NCBI GenBank assembly: GCA_964472175.1
Contig: CAYYJF010000025.1
Location: 1-26,697 of the forward strand
DNA length: 26,697 nt
Direction of reading: 5' to 3'
Origin: UBA8389 sp964472175
GTDB lineage: Bacteria > Bacteroidota > Bacteroidia > Bacteroidales > UBA1402
Shown: in pieces, positions 7,337 to 15,352 of the stretch
Layout: every line of letters starts with the position of its first letter
Position numbering within the stretch: the stretch's first letter is position 1
Program-made: the position numbers and the translations under genes
Notes under the pieces: generated by a model
Told to the model about the DNA's origin: nothing
Database searches by the model: none
Seen by the model: the letters and a program-made list of their open reading frames with translations, nothing else

Positions 7337-8510
7337 ATGCCGCTGAATTGTGCTTTGTTGGATTTGCTTTTGGATACGGGTTATTCTTTTGCATTGTGCA
7401 GATTGCCAGACCGTTCGCCGGTTTTGTATGTGCAGCGCTATACCCAACCGGATACATTTCAGCAAATGAGCCAGCTCAATGGTCAATCGGGCTTTGTCAT
7501 GGCTCCTTTTCGCATCAATGGGCAACATCCCATTGTTTTGATTCGTCCGGATTTGATTGTGAAGGGTGAAGGCAATATGATTCAATATCTGAATCGGCTT
7601 GAAAANNNNNNNNNNNNNNNNNNNNNNNNNNNNNNNNNNNNNNNNNNNNNNNNNNNNNNNNNNNNNNNNNNNNNNNNNNNNNNNNNNNNNNNNNNNNNNN
7701 NNNNNGAAGCCAAATAAAATGTATATTGCTGCCTTTGAGCTTTTTAAAAAAGCTTTGATGGCGGAATCTTGTAATAAAATCGTGCTTTCCAGAACGTTCA
7801 AACAACCATTGGGTGATGATTTTTCCTTTGGTCATTTGTTTGGTTCGGCTTGTGCAGCTTATCCGGAAGCGATGGTTTATGTTTGTTATACGCCCCTCAC
7901 CGGTTTGTGGCTGGGTTCTACGCCGGAATTGTTGCTTGCAGGCAACGGTCATTCGTGGCAGACAGTGGCTTTGGCTGGCACCATGAAGTTGGGCGATCAA
8001 AAAAATCAGGATTTGGAGCGGGTGGAATGGGATGCCAAAAACATCAAAGAACAGCACATTGTGACGGCTTATATTGAAAAACAGTTGTGTATCAAGAATT
8101 TGAAGACGGTGATTTCCAAACCTTACACGGTTCGAGCCGGACAGGTGGTTCATTTGCGAACCGATGTCACGTTTGAACCTGAAAACGACTTGAATGTGGG
8201 TGATTTTCTGGATTTTATGCACCCCACGCCTGCCGTTTGCGGTTATCCAAAAACAGAGGCCTATCGGCTTATTTTAGCGCAAGAAGGCTATGACAGAAGC
8301 TATTACAGCGGTTTTGTCGGCCCATTGAATTTGGAAAAGAAGACACATTTGTATGTCAATTTGCGTTGTGCAAAAATAGAAGCCAACCAAATGACTTTGT
8401 TTGCCGGTGGTGGGTTGATGCCCGATTCTGAGCTTGAATCGGAATGGGATGAAACAGAATCCAAACTGCAAACCCTTTTGTCGTTGGTTGGTAAAAAATC
8501 GAACTGCTGA
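7337..8510 (+). CDS. menF: Isochorismate synthase, interrupted by an assembly gap
   Basis: Converts chorismate to isochorismate, the first step of menaquinone synthesis. The N-terminal part (89 codons from the ATG at 7337) includes FVMAPF and HPIVLIRPD, typical of short Bacteroidota MenF. After the N run, from 7707, the chorismate-binding domain follows with KIVLSR (catalytic Lys), GSTPELLL, HPTPAVCGYPK, YYSGFVG and AGGGLMPDSELESEWDET. The two parts are in different frames as written, but the 100 N are a placeholder: the frames join if the true gap is a multiple of three. The visible parts sum to about 356 residues, so few codons are probably missing. A genuine frameshift in the gap cannot be excluded. 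The stop lies 4 bases before menD. Confidence 0.9.
7606..7705. other. Assembly gap of 100 N
   Basis: Exactly 100 undetermined bases, the conventional placeholder for a gap of unknown length. It lies inside menF between the N-terminal segment and the chorismate-binding domain. Confidence 0.99.
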
Positions 8511-8514
8511 AATC

Positions 8515-10221
8515 ATGTTTACAACAAAAAGATCTGTGTTGGAGCTGGTGGCTTTAATCAAGGCCCACGGCATTCGGGAGGTGGTGTTGTCGCCGGGTTC
8601 CAGAAATGCGCCTTTGAGCCTGTCCTTTGCTGCGGATCCGTTTTTTCGTTGTCATTCCATTGTGGATGAGCGCAGTGCAGGCTATGTGGCTTTGGGCATG
8701 ATTCAGGCCAGCCGGCAACCGGTGGTGGTTTGTTGCACTTCGGGATCGGCCTTGTTGAACTATGGCCCTGCTGTTGCGGAAGCTTTTTACCAGAAGTTGC
8801 CACTGATTGTGGTTTCGGCCGACAGAACGGAGGCTTGGATTGGCCAAATGGATGGTCAAACGATTCCTCAGTATCAGGTGTTTGGCGCTTTGGTGAAGCG
8901 TTCTGTGCATGTTCGCGAAGTGCACTCCGATGAAGATTTGTGGCATGCCAACCGTTTGATCAATGAAGCTTTGAATGCGGCTTTGATGGCCGGTGGCGGG
9001 CCTGTTCACCTCAACATGCCGATTGATGAACCGCTGTCGGATTTTTCGGTGCAACAATTGCCTGAAGTGCGCAAAATAACGATGATTCACCCAACTGAAG
9101 CCGATGCGGATGGTGCAGCTTTATTGGCTTCAGCCATGGTCAAAGCGAAACGACCCATGTTGGTGGTCGGACAGCGTCTGCCTGCTTCGGACAATTTGTC
9201 TGAACTCCTGGAAATATTGTCTTTGCGGTTTGGGGTGGTTGTTTTGGCTGAACATTTGGCCAATGTGGATCATGCCATTGCTTCATTCGATGCCATTTTG
9301 GAACACAACAAGATGGAGGCTCCTGATTTGTTGATCACGTTGGGCGGTCATCTGGTTTCCAAAAGATTGAAGCAACTGCTCAGGGCGCAAAAACCCGATC
9401 AACATATCCTCTTTTCCGACGATTTGGAAGCGCCGGATACCTATCAGGCTTTGACTTGTGTATTGCGTCAAAATCCGGTGGCCGTGTTGAAAAAGACTAT
9501 TGAAGTATTACTTCAGAAAGCAGCATATAATAATATATCATTCAGTGGTTTGGGTTCTTATTATTCGCAGTGGACGCAGGCGGCTTCTGCCCTGTCTTTT
9601 GACTCAGAAAACATGCGTCAAAACTATTGCGAGCATCTGCCTTTTTCCGATTTGTATGCGGTGGGAAAATTTCTGGAACTGCTGCCTGAAAATGCTTCGA
9701 TATTGGTTGCAAACAGTTCGTCTGTGCGACATGTACAAGCTTTTCCCCTGCCAAAAAACACCAGGGTGTATTGCAATCGGGGCACCAATGGGATTGAAGG
9801 GACTTTGTCGACGGCTTTTGGCATGGCTTTGGTTTCAGACCGCCCCTTGTATGTCATTCTTGGCGATCTGGCTTTTTTCTATGATTTAAACATCCTGACT
9901 GTCAAGCCCTTCCCGAAAAACCTGAAAGTATTGCTTCTAAACAACGGCGGCGGTGGTATTTTTGATTTGCTGTACGAGAAACAACCCAAAGAAGCTTATC
10001 AAAGTTTTGTGGCTGCCGAGCATACAACACAAGCAGTGGCTTGGGCAAATGCAGCCGGACTGGAAGTGGTTCAGGCAAACGATAAGGCTTCCATTCAAGC
10101 CGGATTGAAGCGTTTTATGGCCTTTGATGGGAATGGTATTCTATTGGAAGTCAACAATATAGAGAATAATGCGAAAGAAGCGCAACAAAAATATGCAGAA
10201 ATAATTCAAGAACATAAATAA
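8515..10221 (+). CDS. menD: SEPHCHC synthase (2-oxoglutarate-dependent, ThDP enzyme)
   Basis: 568 residues, usual MenD length. It joins isochorismate and 2-oxoglutarate, using thiamine diphosphate, to give 2-succinyl-5-enolpyruvyl-6-hydroxy-3-cyclohexene-1-carboxylate. SPGSRNAPL at 26-34, the cofactor-activating Glu52 in DERSAG, CNRGTNGIEGTLSTAFG and the ThDP/Mg segment GDLAFFYDLN...NNGGGGIF near the C-terminus are all present. A longer frame starts at 8434 inside menF, but the ATG at 8515, 4 bases after the menF stop, gives the standard N-terminus. Cytoplasmic; operon with menF and menB. Confidence 0.96.
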   Translation: MFTTKRSVLELVALIKAHGIREVVLSPGSRNAPLSLSFAADPFFRCHSIVDERSAGYVALGMIQASRQPVVVCCTSGSALLNYGPAVAEAFYQKLPLIVVSADRTEAWIGQMDGQTIPQYQVFGALVKRSVHVREVHSDEDLWHANRLINEALNAALMAGGGPVHLNMPIDEPLSDFSVQQLPEVRKITMIHPTEADADGAALLASAMVKAKRPMLVVGQRLPASDNLSELLEILSLRFGVVVLAEHLANVDHAIASFDAILEHNKMEAPDLLITLGGHLVSKRLKQLLRAQKPDQHILFSDDLEAPDTYQALTCVLRQNPVAVLKKTIEVLLQKAAYNNISFSGLGSYYSQWTQAASALSFDSENMRQNYCEHLPFSDLYAVGKFLELLPENASILVANSSSVRHVQAFPLPKNTRVYCNRGTNGIEGTLSTAFGMALVSDRPLYVILGDLAFFYDLNILTVKPFPKNLKVLLLNNGGGGIFDLLYEKQPKEAYQSFVAAEHTTQAVAWANAAGLEVVQANDKASIQAGLKRFMAFDGNGILLEVNNIENNAKEAQQKYAEIIQEHK

Positions 10222-10229
10222 TACGACGT

Positions 10230-11123
10230 ATGTCCAATGAAAGAAATCCGGATGTGGCCGGTCAGATAAGCCCACAGGCAGGTGTGTCCATTCATGGTTT
10301 TAAGAGTGACAGAGCATGGACTTCCATCAAAACGTACTCGGATATTTTGTTTGATTATCATCAGGGCATTGCACGCATTGCCATCAATCGTCCAAGATTC
10401 CGCAATGCTTTTCGCCCGAAAACCACCATGGAAATCAGTGATGCCCTTCGTATTTGTCGGGAAGAAAACGAGATTTGTGTGGTTGTGCTCACAGGTACCG
10501 GTGATATGGCTTTTTGTGCGGGTGGCGATCAGAATGTCAAAGGCAAAGGCGGATACATTGGTTCTGACGGTGTGCCCAGGTTGAATGTGTTGGAAGTTCA
10601 AAAGCAAATCCGGTCGTTGCCCAAACCTGTCATCGCGATGGTGAACGGTTTTGCCATAGGTGGCGGACATGTGTTGCATGTGCTGTGCGACCTCAGTATT
10701 GCTTCCGAAAACGCCATTTTTGGGCAGACTGGACCTAAGGTAGGGAGCTTTGATGCAGGATTTGGATCGTCCTATCTGGCCAGAATTGTGGGTCAGAAGA
10801 AAGCCAGGGAAATTTGGTTTTGCTGCAAACAATATTCGGCCAAGGAAGCCTTGGACATGGGACTTGTCAACAAGGTGGTTCCTTTGGAAAATCTTGAAGA
10901 TGAAGTGGTTGAATGGGCCAATGGCATGATGCAACACAGTCCGATGGCTTTGAGGATGATCAAAATGGGGCTGAATGCAGAATTGGACGGCCAGGCAGGG
11001 ATTCAGGAATTGGCCGGAAATGCCACCTTATTGTACTATTTAACGGACGAAGCCCAGGAAGGCAAAAAAGCGTTTCTCGAAAAAAGAAAGCCTGATTTTA
11101 GCAAATTTCCCAAGTTCCCGTAA
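10230..11123 (+). CDS. menB: 1,4-dihydroxy-2-naphthoyl-CoA synthase
   Basis: 297 residues, crotonase fold. It cyclises o-succinylbenzoyl-CoA to DHNA-CoA. Motifs: NRPRFRNAFRPKT at 53-65, AFCAGGDQ at 94-101, the oxyanion-hole segment NGFAIGGGH at 139-147 and GQTGPKVGSFDAGFG at 165-179. The QTG triplet, rather than QTD, suggests the bicarbonate-dependent type I form by analogy with E. coli MenB. The N-terminus has about 25 extra residues before the core begins at KTYSDILFDY; no better internal start is obvious. It begins 8 bases after the menD stop. Confidence 0.96.
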   Translation: MSNERNPDVAGQISPQAGVSIHGFKSDRAWTSIKTYSDILFDYHQGIARIAINRPRFRNAFRPKTTMEISDALRICREENEICVVVLTGTGDMAFCAGGDQNVKGKGGYIGSDGVPRLNVLEVQKQIRSLPKPVIAMVNGFAIGGGHVLHVLCDLSIASENAIFGQTGPKVGSFDAGFGSSYLARIVGQKKAREIWFCCKQYSAKEALDMGLVNKVVPLENLEDEVVEWANGMMQHSPMALRMIKMGLNAELDGQAGIQELAGNATLLYYLTDEAQEGKKAFLEKRKPDFSKFPKFP

Positions 11124-11172
11124 TCAATATTACATTTTTTTAGCTATATTTATATGCCTTAAACATATAGAT

Positions 11173-12318
11173 ATGAACATACAAGCGCGCATTGAATCCA
11201 AAACCCTGCACTTCAAAAACCCGGCAGGGACGTCTCGTGGTGTGTACCATACCCATCAGATTTGGTATCTTCAAATACGTTCGAACGACTATCCGGGTCG
11301 CGTTGGAATTGGTGAATGTGCACCCTTGCCCGACTTGAGTTGTGATGGTGGTGACGATTACGAAGATAGACTGATGCAATTGTGTCGGGACTTGGAATTG
11401 TCGGAAGAAATTGATACAGATGGGTTTGATTTTTTAGATAAGTCTTTTTGGCATCCTTCTTCAGTCAAAACAGATTTGGATTTGGATGCGGATGCTGTTG
11501 AACACCCCTATCTGACCAACGCTAAACAAAGGATATTTTGTCTCAATCGGCTCAGAACGACTCCCTCTATGTTGTTTGGTTTGGAAATTGCGCTTTTGTC
11601 GTTTCAAAAAAATAGTCCCGTTTTGTGGGAAAGCAACTTTACAGAGGGGAAAGTGGGCATTCCCATCAACGGGTTGATTTGGATGGGGCCCATTGAAGAA
11701 ATGAAGCGACAGATTTGCAACAAGCTCCAAGCGGGTTATACCTGTATCAAGTTGAAAATAGGTGCGTTAAATTTTAATGAAGAGTTGGAATTGCTTTGGG
11801 AACTTCGTGAAAAATGTGGTGATAAGCTCATGATTCGGGTGGACGCCAATGGTGCTTTTTCTCCCAAGGAGGCTTTCAACAAGTTGATGCGCTTATCGGA
11901 ATTGAATGTGCATTCTATTGAACAACCCATCAAACCCGGTCAACTGTCTGATATGTTTGAATTGATTCACGCCTCTCCCATTCTTGTGGCATTGGATGAG
12001 GAATTGATCGGACACCACACCATAGAGGAAAAAGACAAATTGCTGGACACTTTAAAACCGCATTATCTGGTATTGAAACCTACTTTGCACGGAGGAATTG
12101 CCGGCTGTATGGAATGGATACGACTGGCCTCCATTCGTGGCATTGGCTGGTGGATTACTTCTGCTTTGGAATCGAATGTGGGTTTGAGTGCCGTGGCGCA
12201 ATGGACAGCGACTTTGGGCAATACCTTGCATCAGGGTTTGGGTACCGGAGCATTGTATACGGACAATGTGGAAAGCCCCCTGAGAATTGAAGGTGGACGC
12301 CTTTGGTATCGACCCTGA
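11173..12318 (+). CDS. menC: o-succinylbenzoate synthase
   Basis: 381 residues, enolase superfamily (MLE subgroup). It dehydrates SHCHC to o-succinylbenzoate. The catalytic lysines lie in IKLKIG (Lys193, Lys195), the metal ligands are Asp224 (VDANGAF), Glu250 (SIEQP) and Asp275 (ALDEEL), and the opposite-face Lys is 302 (LVLKPTLHGG). ITSALESNVG at 328-337 is another family hallmark. It seems longer than typical relatives because of an acidic stretch, roughly residues 85-125, between the capping domain and the PSMLFGLE helix. A 49-base AT-rich spacer separates it from menB. Confidence 0.94.
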   Translation: MNIQARIESKTLHFKNPAGTSRGVYHTHQIWYLQIRSNDYPGRVGIGECAPLPDLSCDGGDDYEDRLMQLCRDLELSEEIDTDGFDFLDKSFWHPSSVKTDLDLDADAVEHPYLTNAKQRIFCLNRLRTTPSMLFGLEIALLSFQKNSPVLWESNFTEGKVGIPINGLIWMGPIEEMKRQICNKLQAGYTCIKLKIGALNFNEELELLWELREKCGDKLMIRVDANGAFSPKEAFNKLMRLSELNVHSIEQPIKPGQLSDMFELIHASPILVALDEELIGHHTIEEKDKLLDTLKPHYLVLKPTLHGGIAGCMEWIRLASIRGIGWWITSALESNVGLSAVAQWTATLGNTLHQGLGTGALYTDNVESPLRIEGGRLWYRP

Positions 12319-12370
12319 TTTGCATATTTGAAGTGTCTGAACTACCTTCGCATGAATCAATACGCTGTGT

Positions 12371-13468
12371 ATGTATCAGACGGACATTCAAAAACAGGTT
12401 TTACATTTAAACGGTAAAGTTTATACCTACGAACATATTCTGGATGAATTGGCAGAATTTTCTTTTTCTACCAATTCTGAATTCCACAATTTGTTTCTTT
12501 TTCTGAAAGACTGGTTCAACAGTTCGGATGAAATGACGGTGCAGACCTCGGGTTCGACCGGTACGCCCAAACTGATTCGTGTGAAGAAGCGCCAAATGAT
12601 TGAAAGTGCTTTGGCGACTTGTTCCTTTCTTGGTATAAAAAAGGGTGATCGGGCTTTGTTGTGTTTGTCGACCAGTTTTATTGCCGGTAAAATGATGATT
12701 GTCCGTGCTTTGGTGGCTGAATTGGAATTGACGGTGGTTCAACCAAGTGGGTTCCCCCTTTCTGATATTGAGGGCAGTTTTGATTTGGTTTCGATGGTGC
12801 CCATGCAGGTGTACAACAGTTATTCCCGCATGCAGGACCGTGATAAATTGATGCATATCAAAACGTTGCTTGTTGGCGGTGGGCCTGTTTCACGTTCTTT
12901 GGAAATGATAATCAAAGATTTTCCCAACCGTGTATTTTCCACGTACGGCATGACGGAAACGCTCTCGCACATTGCTTTGAGAAGGATCAATGGTGAAGAA
13001 GCGTCTGAATGTTATACGCCGCTTCCCAATGTGTCCATTTCGTTGAATCGTGCTTCGTGTTTGGTGATTGATGCGCCTCTGGTGAGTGATGAAAAGCTTG
13101 AAACCAACGATGTTGCTGTTATTTTTAAGGACGGGAATTTTGTGGTGATTGGCCGCACGGACAACATCATCAATACGGGCGGTGTTAAGATTCAGACTGA
13201 AAGACTGGAGAGTTTGTTAAGTGATTATATTTCAACACCTTACGCCATATCCTCTTTACCAGATGAAGTTTTTGGAGAAATTGTGGTCCTGGTGGTTGAG
13301 GGTACGATTGACGAAAACTTGCTGCTTCAAAACATGCATGCGGACAAGGTGCCTTCATCAGAAATTCCAAAAAAAATATATTCGGTTGATGCTTTGCCCA
13401 AAACGCACTCGGGTAAAATCAACCGCAAAGCGTTGAAAAATTTGGTTGAAAATTATATTGAACAATGA
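12371..13468 (+). CDS. menE: o-succinylbenzoate-CoA ligase (short form)
   Basis: 365 residues, adenylate-forming (ANL) enzyme that makes o-succinylbenzoyl-CoA. The ATP loop TSGSTGTPK lies at 59-67, YGMTET at 192-197, the hinge GRTDNIINTGGVKI near 260 and the C-terminal catalytic lysine in KTHSGKINRK near 353. It is much shorter than the E. coli and Bacillus enzymes because the N-terminal subdomain is abbreviated; I believe this compact form is common in Bacteroidota. Its last codon overlaps the next gene by 4 bases (ATGA), implying translational coupling. Confidence 0.94.
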   Translation: MYQTDIQKQVLHLNGKVYTYEHILDELAEFSFSTNSEFHNLFLFLKDWFNSSDEMTVQTSGSTGTPKLIRVKKRQMIESALATCSFLGIKKGDRALLCLSTSFIAGKMMIVRALVAELELTVVQPSGFPLSDIEGSFDLVSMVPMQVYNSYSRMQDRDKLMHIKTLLVGGGPVSRSLEMIIKDFPNRVFSTYGMTETLSHIALRRINGEEASECYTPLPNVSISLNRASCLVIDAPLVSDEKLETNDVAVIFKDGNFVVIGRTDNIINTGGVKIQTERLESLLSDYISTPYAISSLPDEVFGEIVVLVVEGTIDENLLLQNMHADKVPSSEIPKKIYSVDALPKTHSGKINRKALKNLVENYIEQ

Positions 13469-14352
13469 CAAACCGCATCCTAAAAACTGCCCTGATTCAA
13501 ACATCTTTGACCCGGGATATTGTTTCAAACAAAGAAAAATTGGCCGAATTGATTCGTGCTGCTGCTCAAAAGGGGGCGCAATTGGTTGTATTGCAGGAAC
13601 TGCACAACAGCTTGTATTTTTGCCAGTGTGAAGATGTGCATGCTTTTGATTTGGCGGAAACCATTCCTGGGCCTTCCACCGATTTTTATGGTGCGCTGGC
13701 TGCTGAAACGGGTTTGGTGCTGGTGACGTCTTTGTTTGAGAAAAGGGCTGCCGGTTTATACCACAATACGGCGGTGGTTTTTGAGAAAGATGGTTCCATG
13801 GCGGGAAAATACCGTAAAATGCACATCCCGGACGATCCGGCTTACTACGAAAAGTTTTATTTTACGCCCGGAGATTTGGGTTTTGAGCCCATTGAGACTT
13901 CGGTTGGAAAGCTTGGTGTGCTGGTGTGTTGGGATCAGTGGTATCCTGAGGCTGCCAGAATGATGGCTTTAAAAGGTGCCGAGATGTTGATTTATCCGAC
14001 TGCCATTGGTTGGGAAAGCAGCGATGCAGCCGATGAAAAGCAACGCCAACAGGATGCCTGGGTGCATATTCAACGTGGGCATTCGATTGCCAACGGTTTG
14101 CCTGTTGTTGCTGTAAACAGGGTTGGGCATGAGCCGGATCCAAGTGGTCAGACAAACGGCATCCAGTTTTGGGGACGCAGTTTTGTTTCTGGTCCGCAAG
14201 GTGAAATGCTGGCAGAAGCTTCTTCTACCGATGCTGCTTTGTTGTTGGTCGACATCGATTTGACAAGATCGGAACAAGTGAGAAGGTGGTGGCCATTTTT
14301 GCGTGATCGCCGAATAGATTTTTATGATCTTTCCAAACGTTTTCTAGATTAA
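13465..14352 (+). CDS. aguB: Carbon-nitrogen hydrolase, N-carbamoylputrescine amidase type
   Basis: 295 residues, nitrilase superfamily. The Glu-Lys-Cys triad is visible: Glu45 (QELHNSLYFCQ), Lys118 (YRKMHIPDD) and Cys155 (VLVCWDQWYPEAAR). DPAYYEKFYFTPGD at 124-137 and the IGWESSD...DAWVHIQRGHSIANGLPVVAVNRVG region closely match N-carbamoylputrescine amidases, which release putrescine, CO2 and ammonia. The usual partner, agmatine deiminase, is not in the window. The start overlaps the menE stop (ATGA), so the gene is probably co-transcribed with the menaquinone genes. A related amidase substrate is possible. Confidence 0.88.
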   Translation: MTNRILKTALIQTSLTRDIVSNKEKLAELIRAAAQKGAQLVVLQELHNSLYFCQCEDVHAFDLAETIPGPSTDFYGALAAETGLVLVTSLFEKRAAGLYHNTAVVFEKDGSMAGKYRKMHIPDDPAYYEKFYFTPGDLGFEPIETSVGKLGVLVCWDQWYPEAARMMALKGAEMLIYPTAIGWESSDAADEKQRQQDAWVHIQRGHSIANGLPVVAVNRVGHEPDPSGQTNGIQFWGRSFVSGPQGEMLAEASSTDAALLLVDIDLTRSEQVRRWWPFLRDRRIDFYDLSKRFLD

Positions 14353-14375
14353 TTTTTATATTAAGACAAAAAGAA

Positions 14376-14416
14376 GCAATCGAAAGTGTAAATAAGGTTA
14401 TTTAAGCATCGATTGC
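14376..14416 (+). terminator. Inverted repeat after the men/amidase operon, possible terminator
   Basis: GCAATCGA (14376-14383) pairs perfectly with TCGATTGC (14409-14416). The 25-base loop holds a further AAATAA/TTATTT palindrome. A TTGTTTT stretch follows. It lies 24 bases beyond the amidase stop codon and ahead of the next promoter, so termination is the simplest reading, though the stem is modest. Confidence 0.4.
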
Positions 14417-14503
14417 CTTGTTTTAAAACGTAAAAAAGTTGATTTGGTCGGCAAAAAGGGGTGTATTCATCGGATTTTACTTTTATGACCCGAATGCTTG
14501 CCT

Positions 14504-14511
14504 TATTTTTG
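14504..14511 (+). promoter_or_regulatory. Possible -7 box for the LiaF-like/LytTR pair
   Basis: TATTTTTG fits TAnnTTTG and lies 44 bases before the ATG at 14556. No TTG is found about 20 bases upstream, so the promoter may be weak or need an activator. Confidence 0.4.
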
Positions 14512-14555
14512 CAGCATCATCAAATTAAACCAAGTTCTAACTAATTTTTACGACT

Positions 14556-15329
14556 ATGCATCACGACGATTCGATTCATCGACATGTGTTTGTGAAACAC
14601 AAACATACCGGAATTAGCTTTCCGGTGTTTTTAATTATTGTCGGACTGATATTTTTGGGGGTCAACACAGGCTGGATTCCCATGATATACAAACCACTGT
14701 TCCAATCCTGGCCTTTATGGGTGTTTTTTGGCGGATTGTTTTTTCTGCTGAAACGGGTATGGTTCCTTGCGATCGCCATGTTGTCGATCGGTGTTTTTTA
14801 CTTGATCCCGCAAATACATGCCATCAATCCGAATCTGAATATTCCGGACAACTTTACACAGGTTTATTGGCCTTTGCTTTTGGTTGTTGCCGGTTTGTAT
14901 ATATTGATACAGATTGTTTTTAAATCGAAAAATGGTTTCTGTTGTGGAACCTTTTGTTCTGAAGTGAAAACATCGTCGTTTGATTCTGAGGATGGTTATT
15001 TGAAAATCAAATCCAGCTTTGACAGCAGAAGACATATTGTAATGGATCCTGTATTTCATGGTGGCCACATTGAAACCGGCTTTGGTGAAGTGGTGGTCGA
15101 TTTGAGGAAAACCAATCTGCCTGTCGGAAAAACGTATTTAAAGGTGAAGGTGTCGTTCGGGGAGGCTCAAATCATTGTACCGATGGATTGGAATGTTCAG
15201 TTGAAGGGGCAATCGGCTTTTGGTTCGTTTGTGGATGCAAGAATCAATCCAACATTCAACCCCGATTCAGAAAGCATGTTATTGATTGAAGGTGAGTGCT
15301 CGTTTGGAGAGTGTCGCATTCGTGATTAG
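14556..15329 (+). CDS. LiaF-like membrane protein
   Basis: 257 residues. Four hydrophobic segments (about 20-38, 51-65, 67-86 and 104-122) resemble the LiaI/LiaF-like transmembrane module. The C-terminal soluble half carries repeated short strands ending in SFD/GFGE/SFGE/AFGS/SFGE turns (residues about 153, 175, 200, 222 and 249), as in LiaF/DUF4097-type beta-repeat domains. In Firmicutes LiaF restrains an envelope-stress two-component system; the role here is unknown. Unusual points are six His in the first 17 residues and a cysteine cluster, CC at 129-130 plus C134, at the membrane exit. It is followed after 23 bases by a membrane LytTR regulator, suggesting a functional pair. Confidence 0.8.
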   Translation: MHHDDSIHRHVFVKHKHTGISFPVFLIIVGLIFLGVNTGWIPMIYKPLFQSWPLWVFFGGLFFLLKRVWFLAIAMLSIGVFYLIPQIHAINPNLNIPDNFTQVYWPLLLVVAGLYILIQIVFKSKNGFCCGTFCSEVKTSSFDSEDGYLKIKSSFDSRRHIVMDPVFHGGHIETGFGEVVVDLRKTNLPVGKTYLKVKVSFGEAQIIVPMDWNVQLKGQSAFGSFVDARINPTFNPDSESMLLIEGECSFGECRIRD

Positions 15330-15352
15330 TATTACTTAGATTATTTGTTTTT

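Noticed and set aside
7261..7569. A plus-strand frame starting before menF
   Set aside because: It overlaps the promoter and the real MenF frame and resembles no protein family; the MenF motifs are in the 7337 frame.
7515..8222. A 235-codon minus-strand frame running through the N gap
   Set aside because: Its length depends on the 100 N placeholder and it is antisense to the clearly conserved menF.
11124..11172. TATATTTA box and ATATG/CATAT repeat before menC
   Set aside because: The box is one mismatch from the -7 motif without a -33 element, in AT-rich sequence where such matches are expected by chance.
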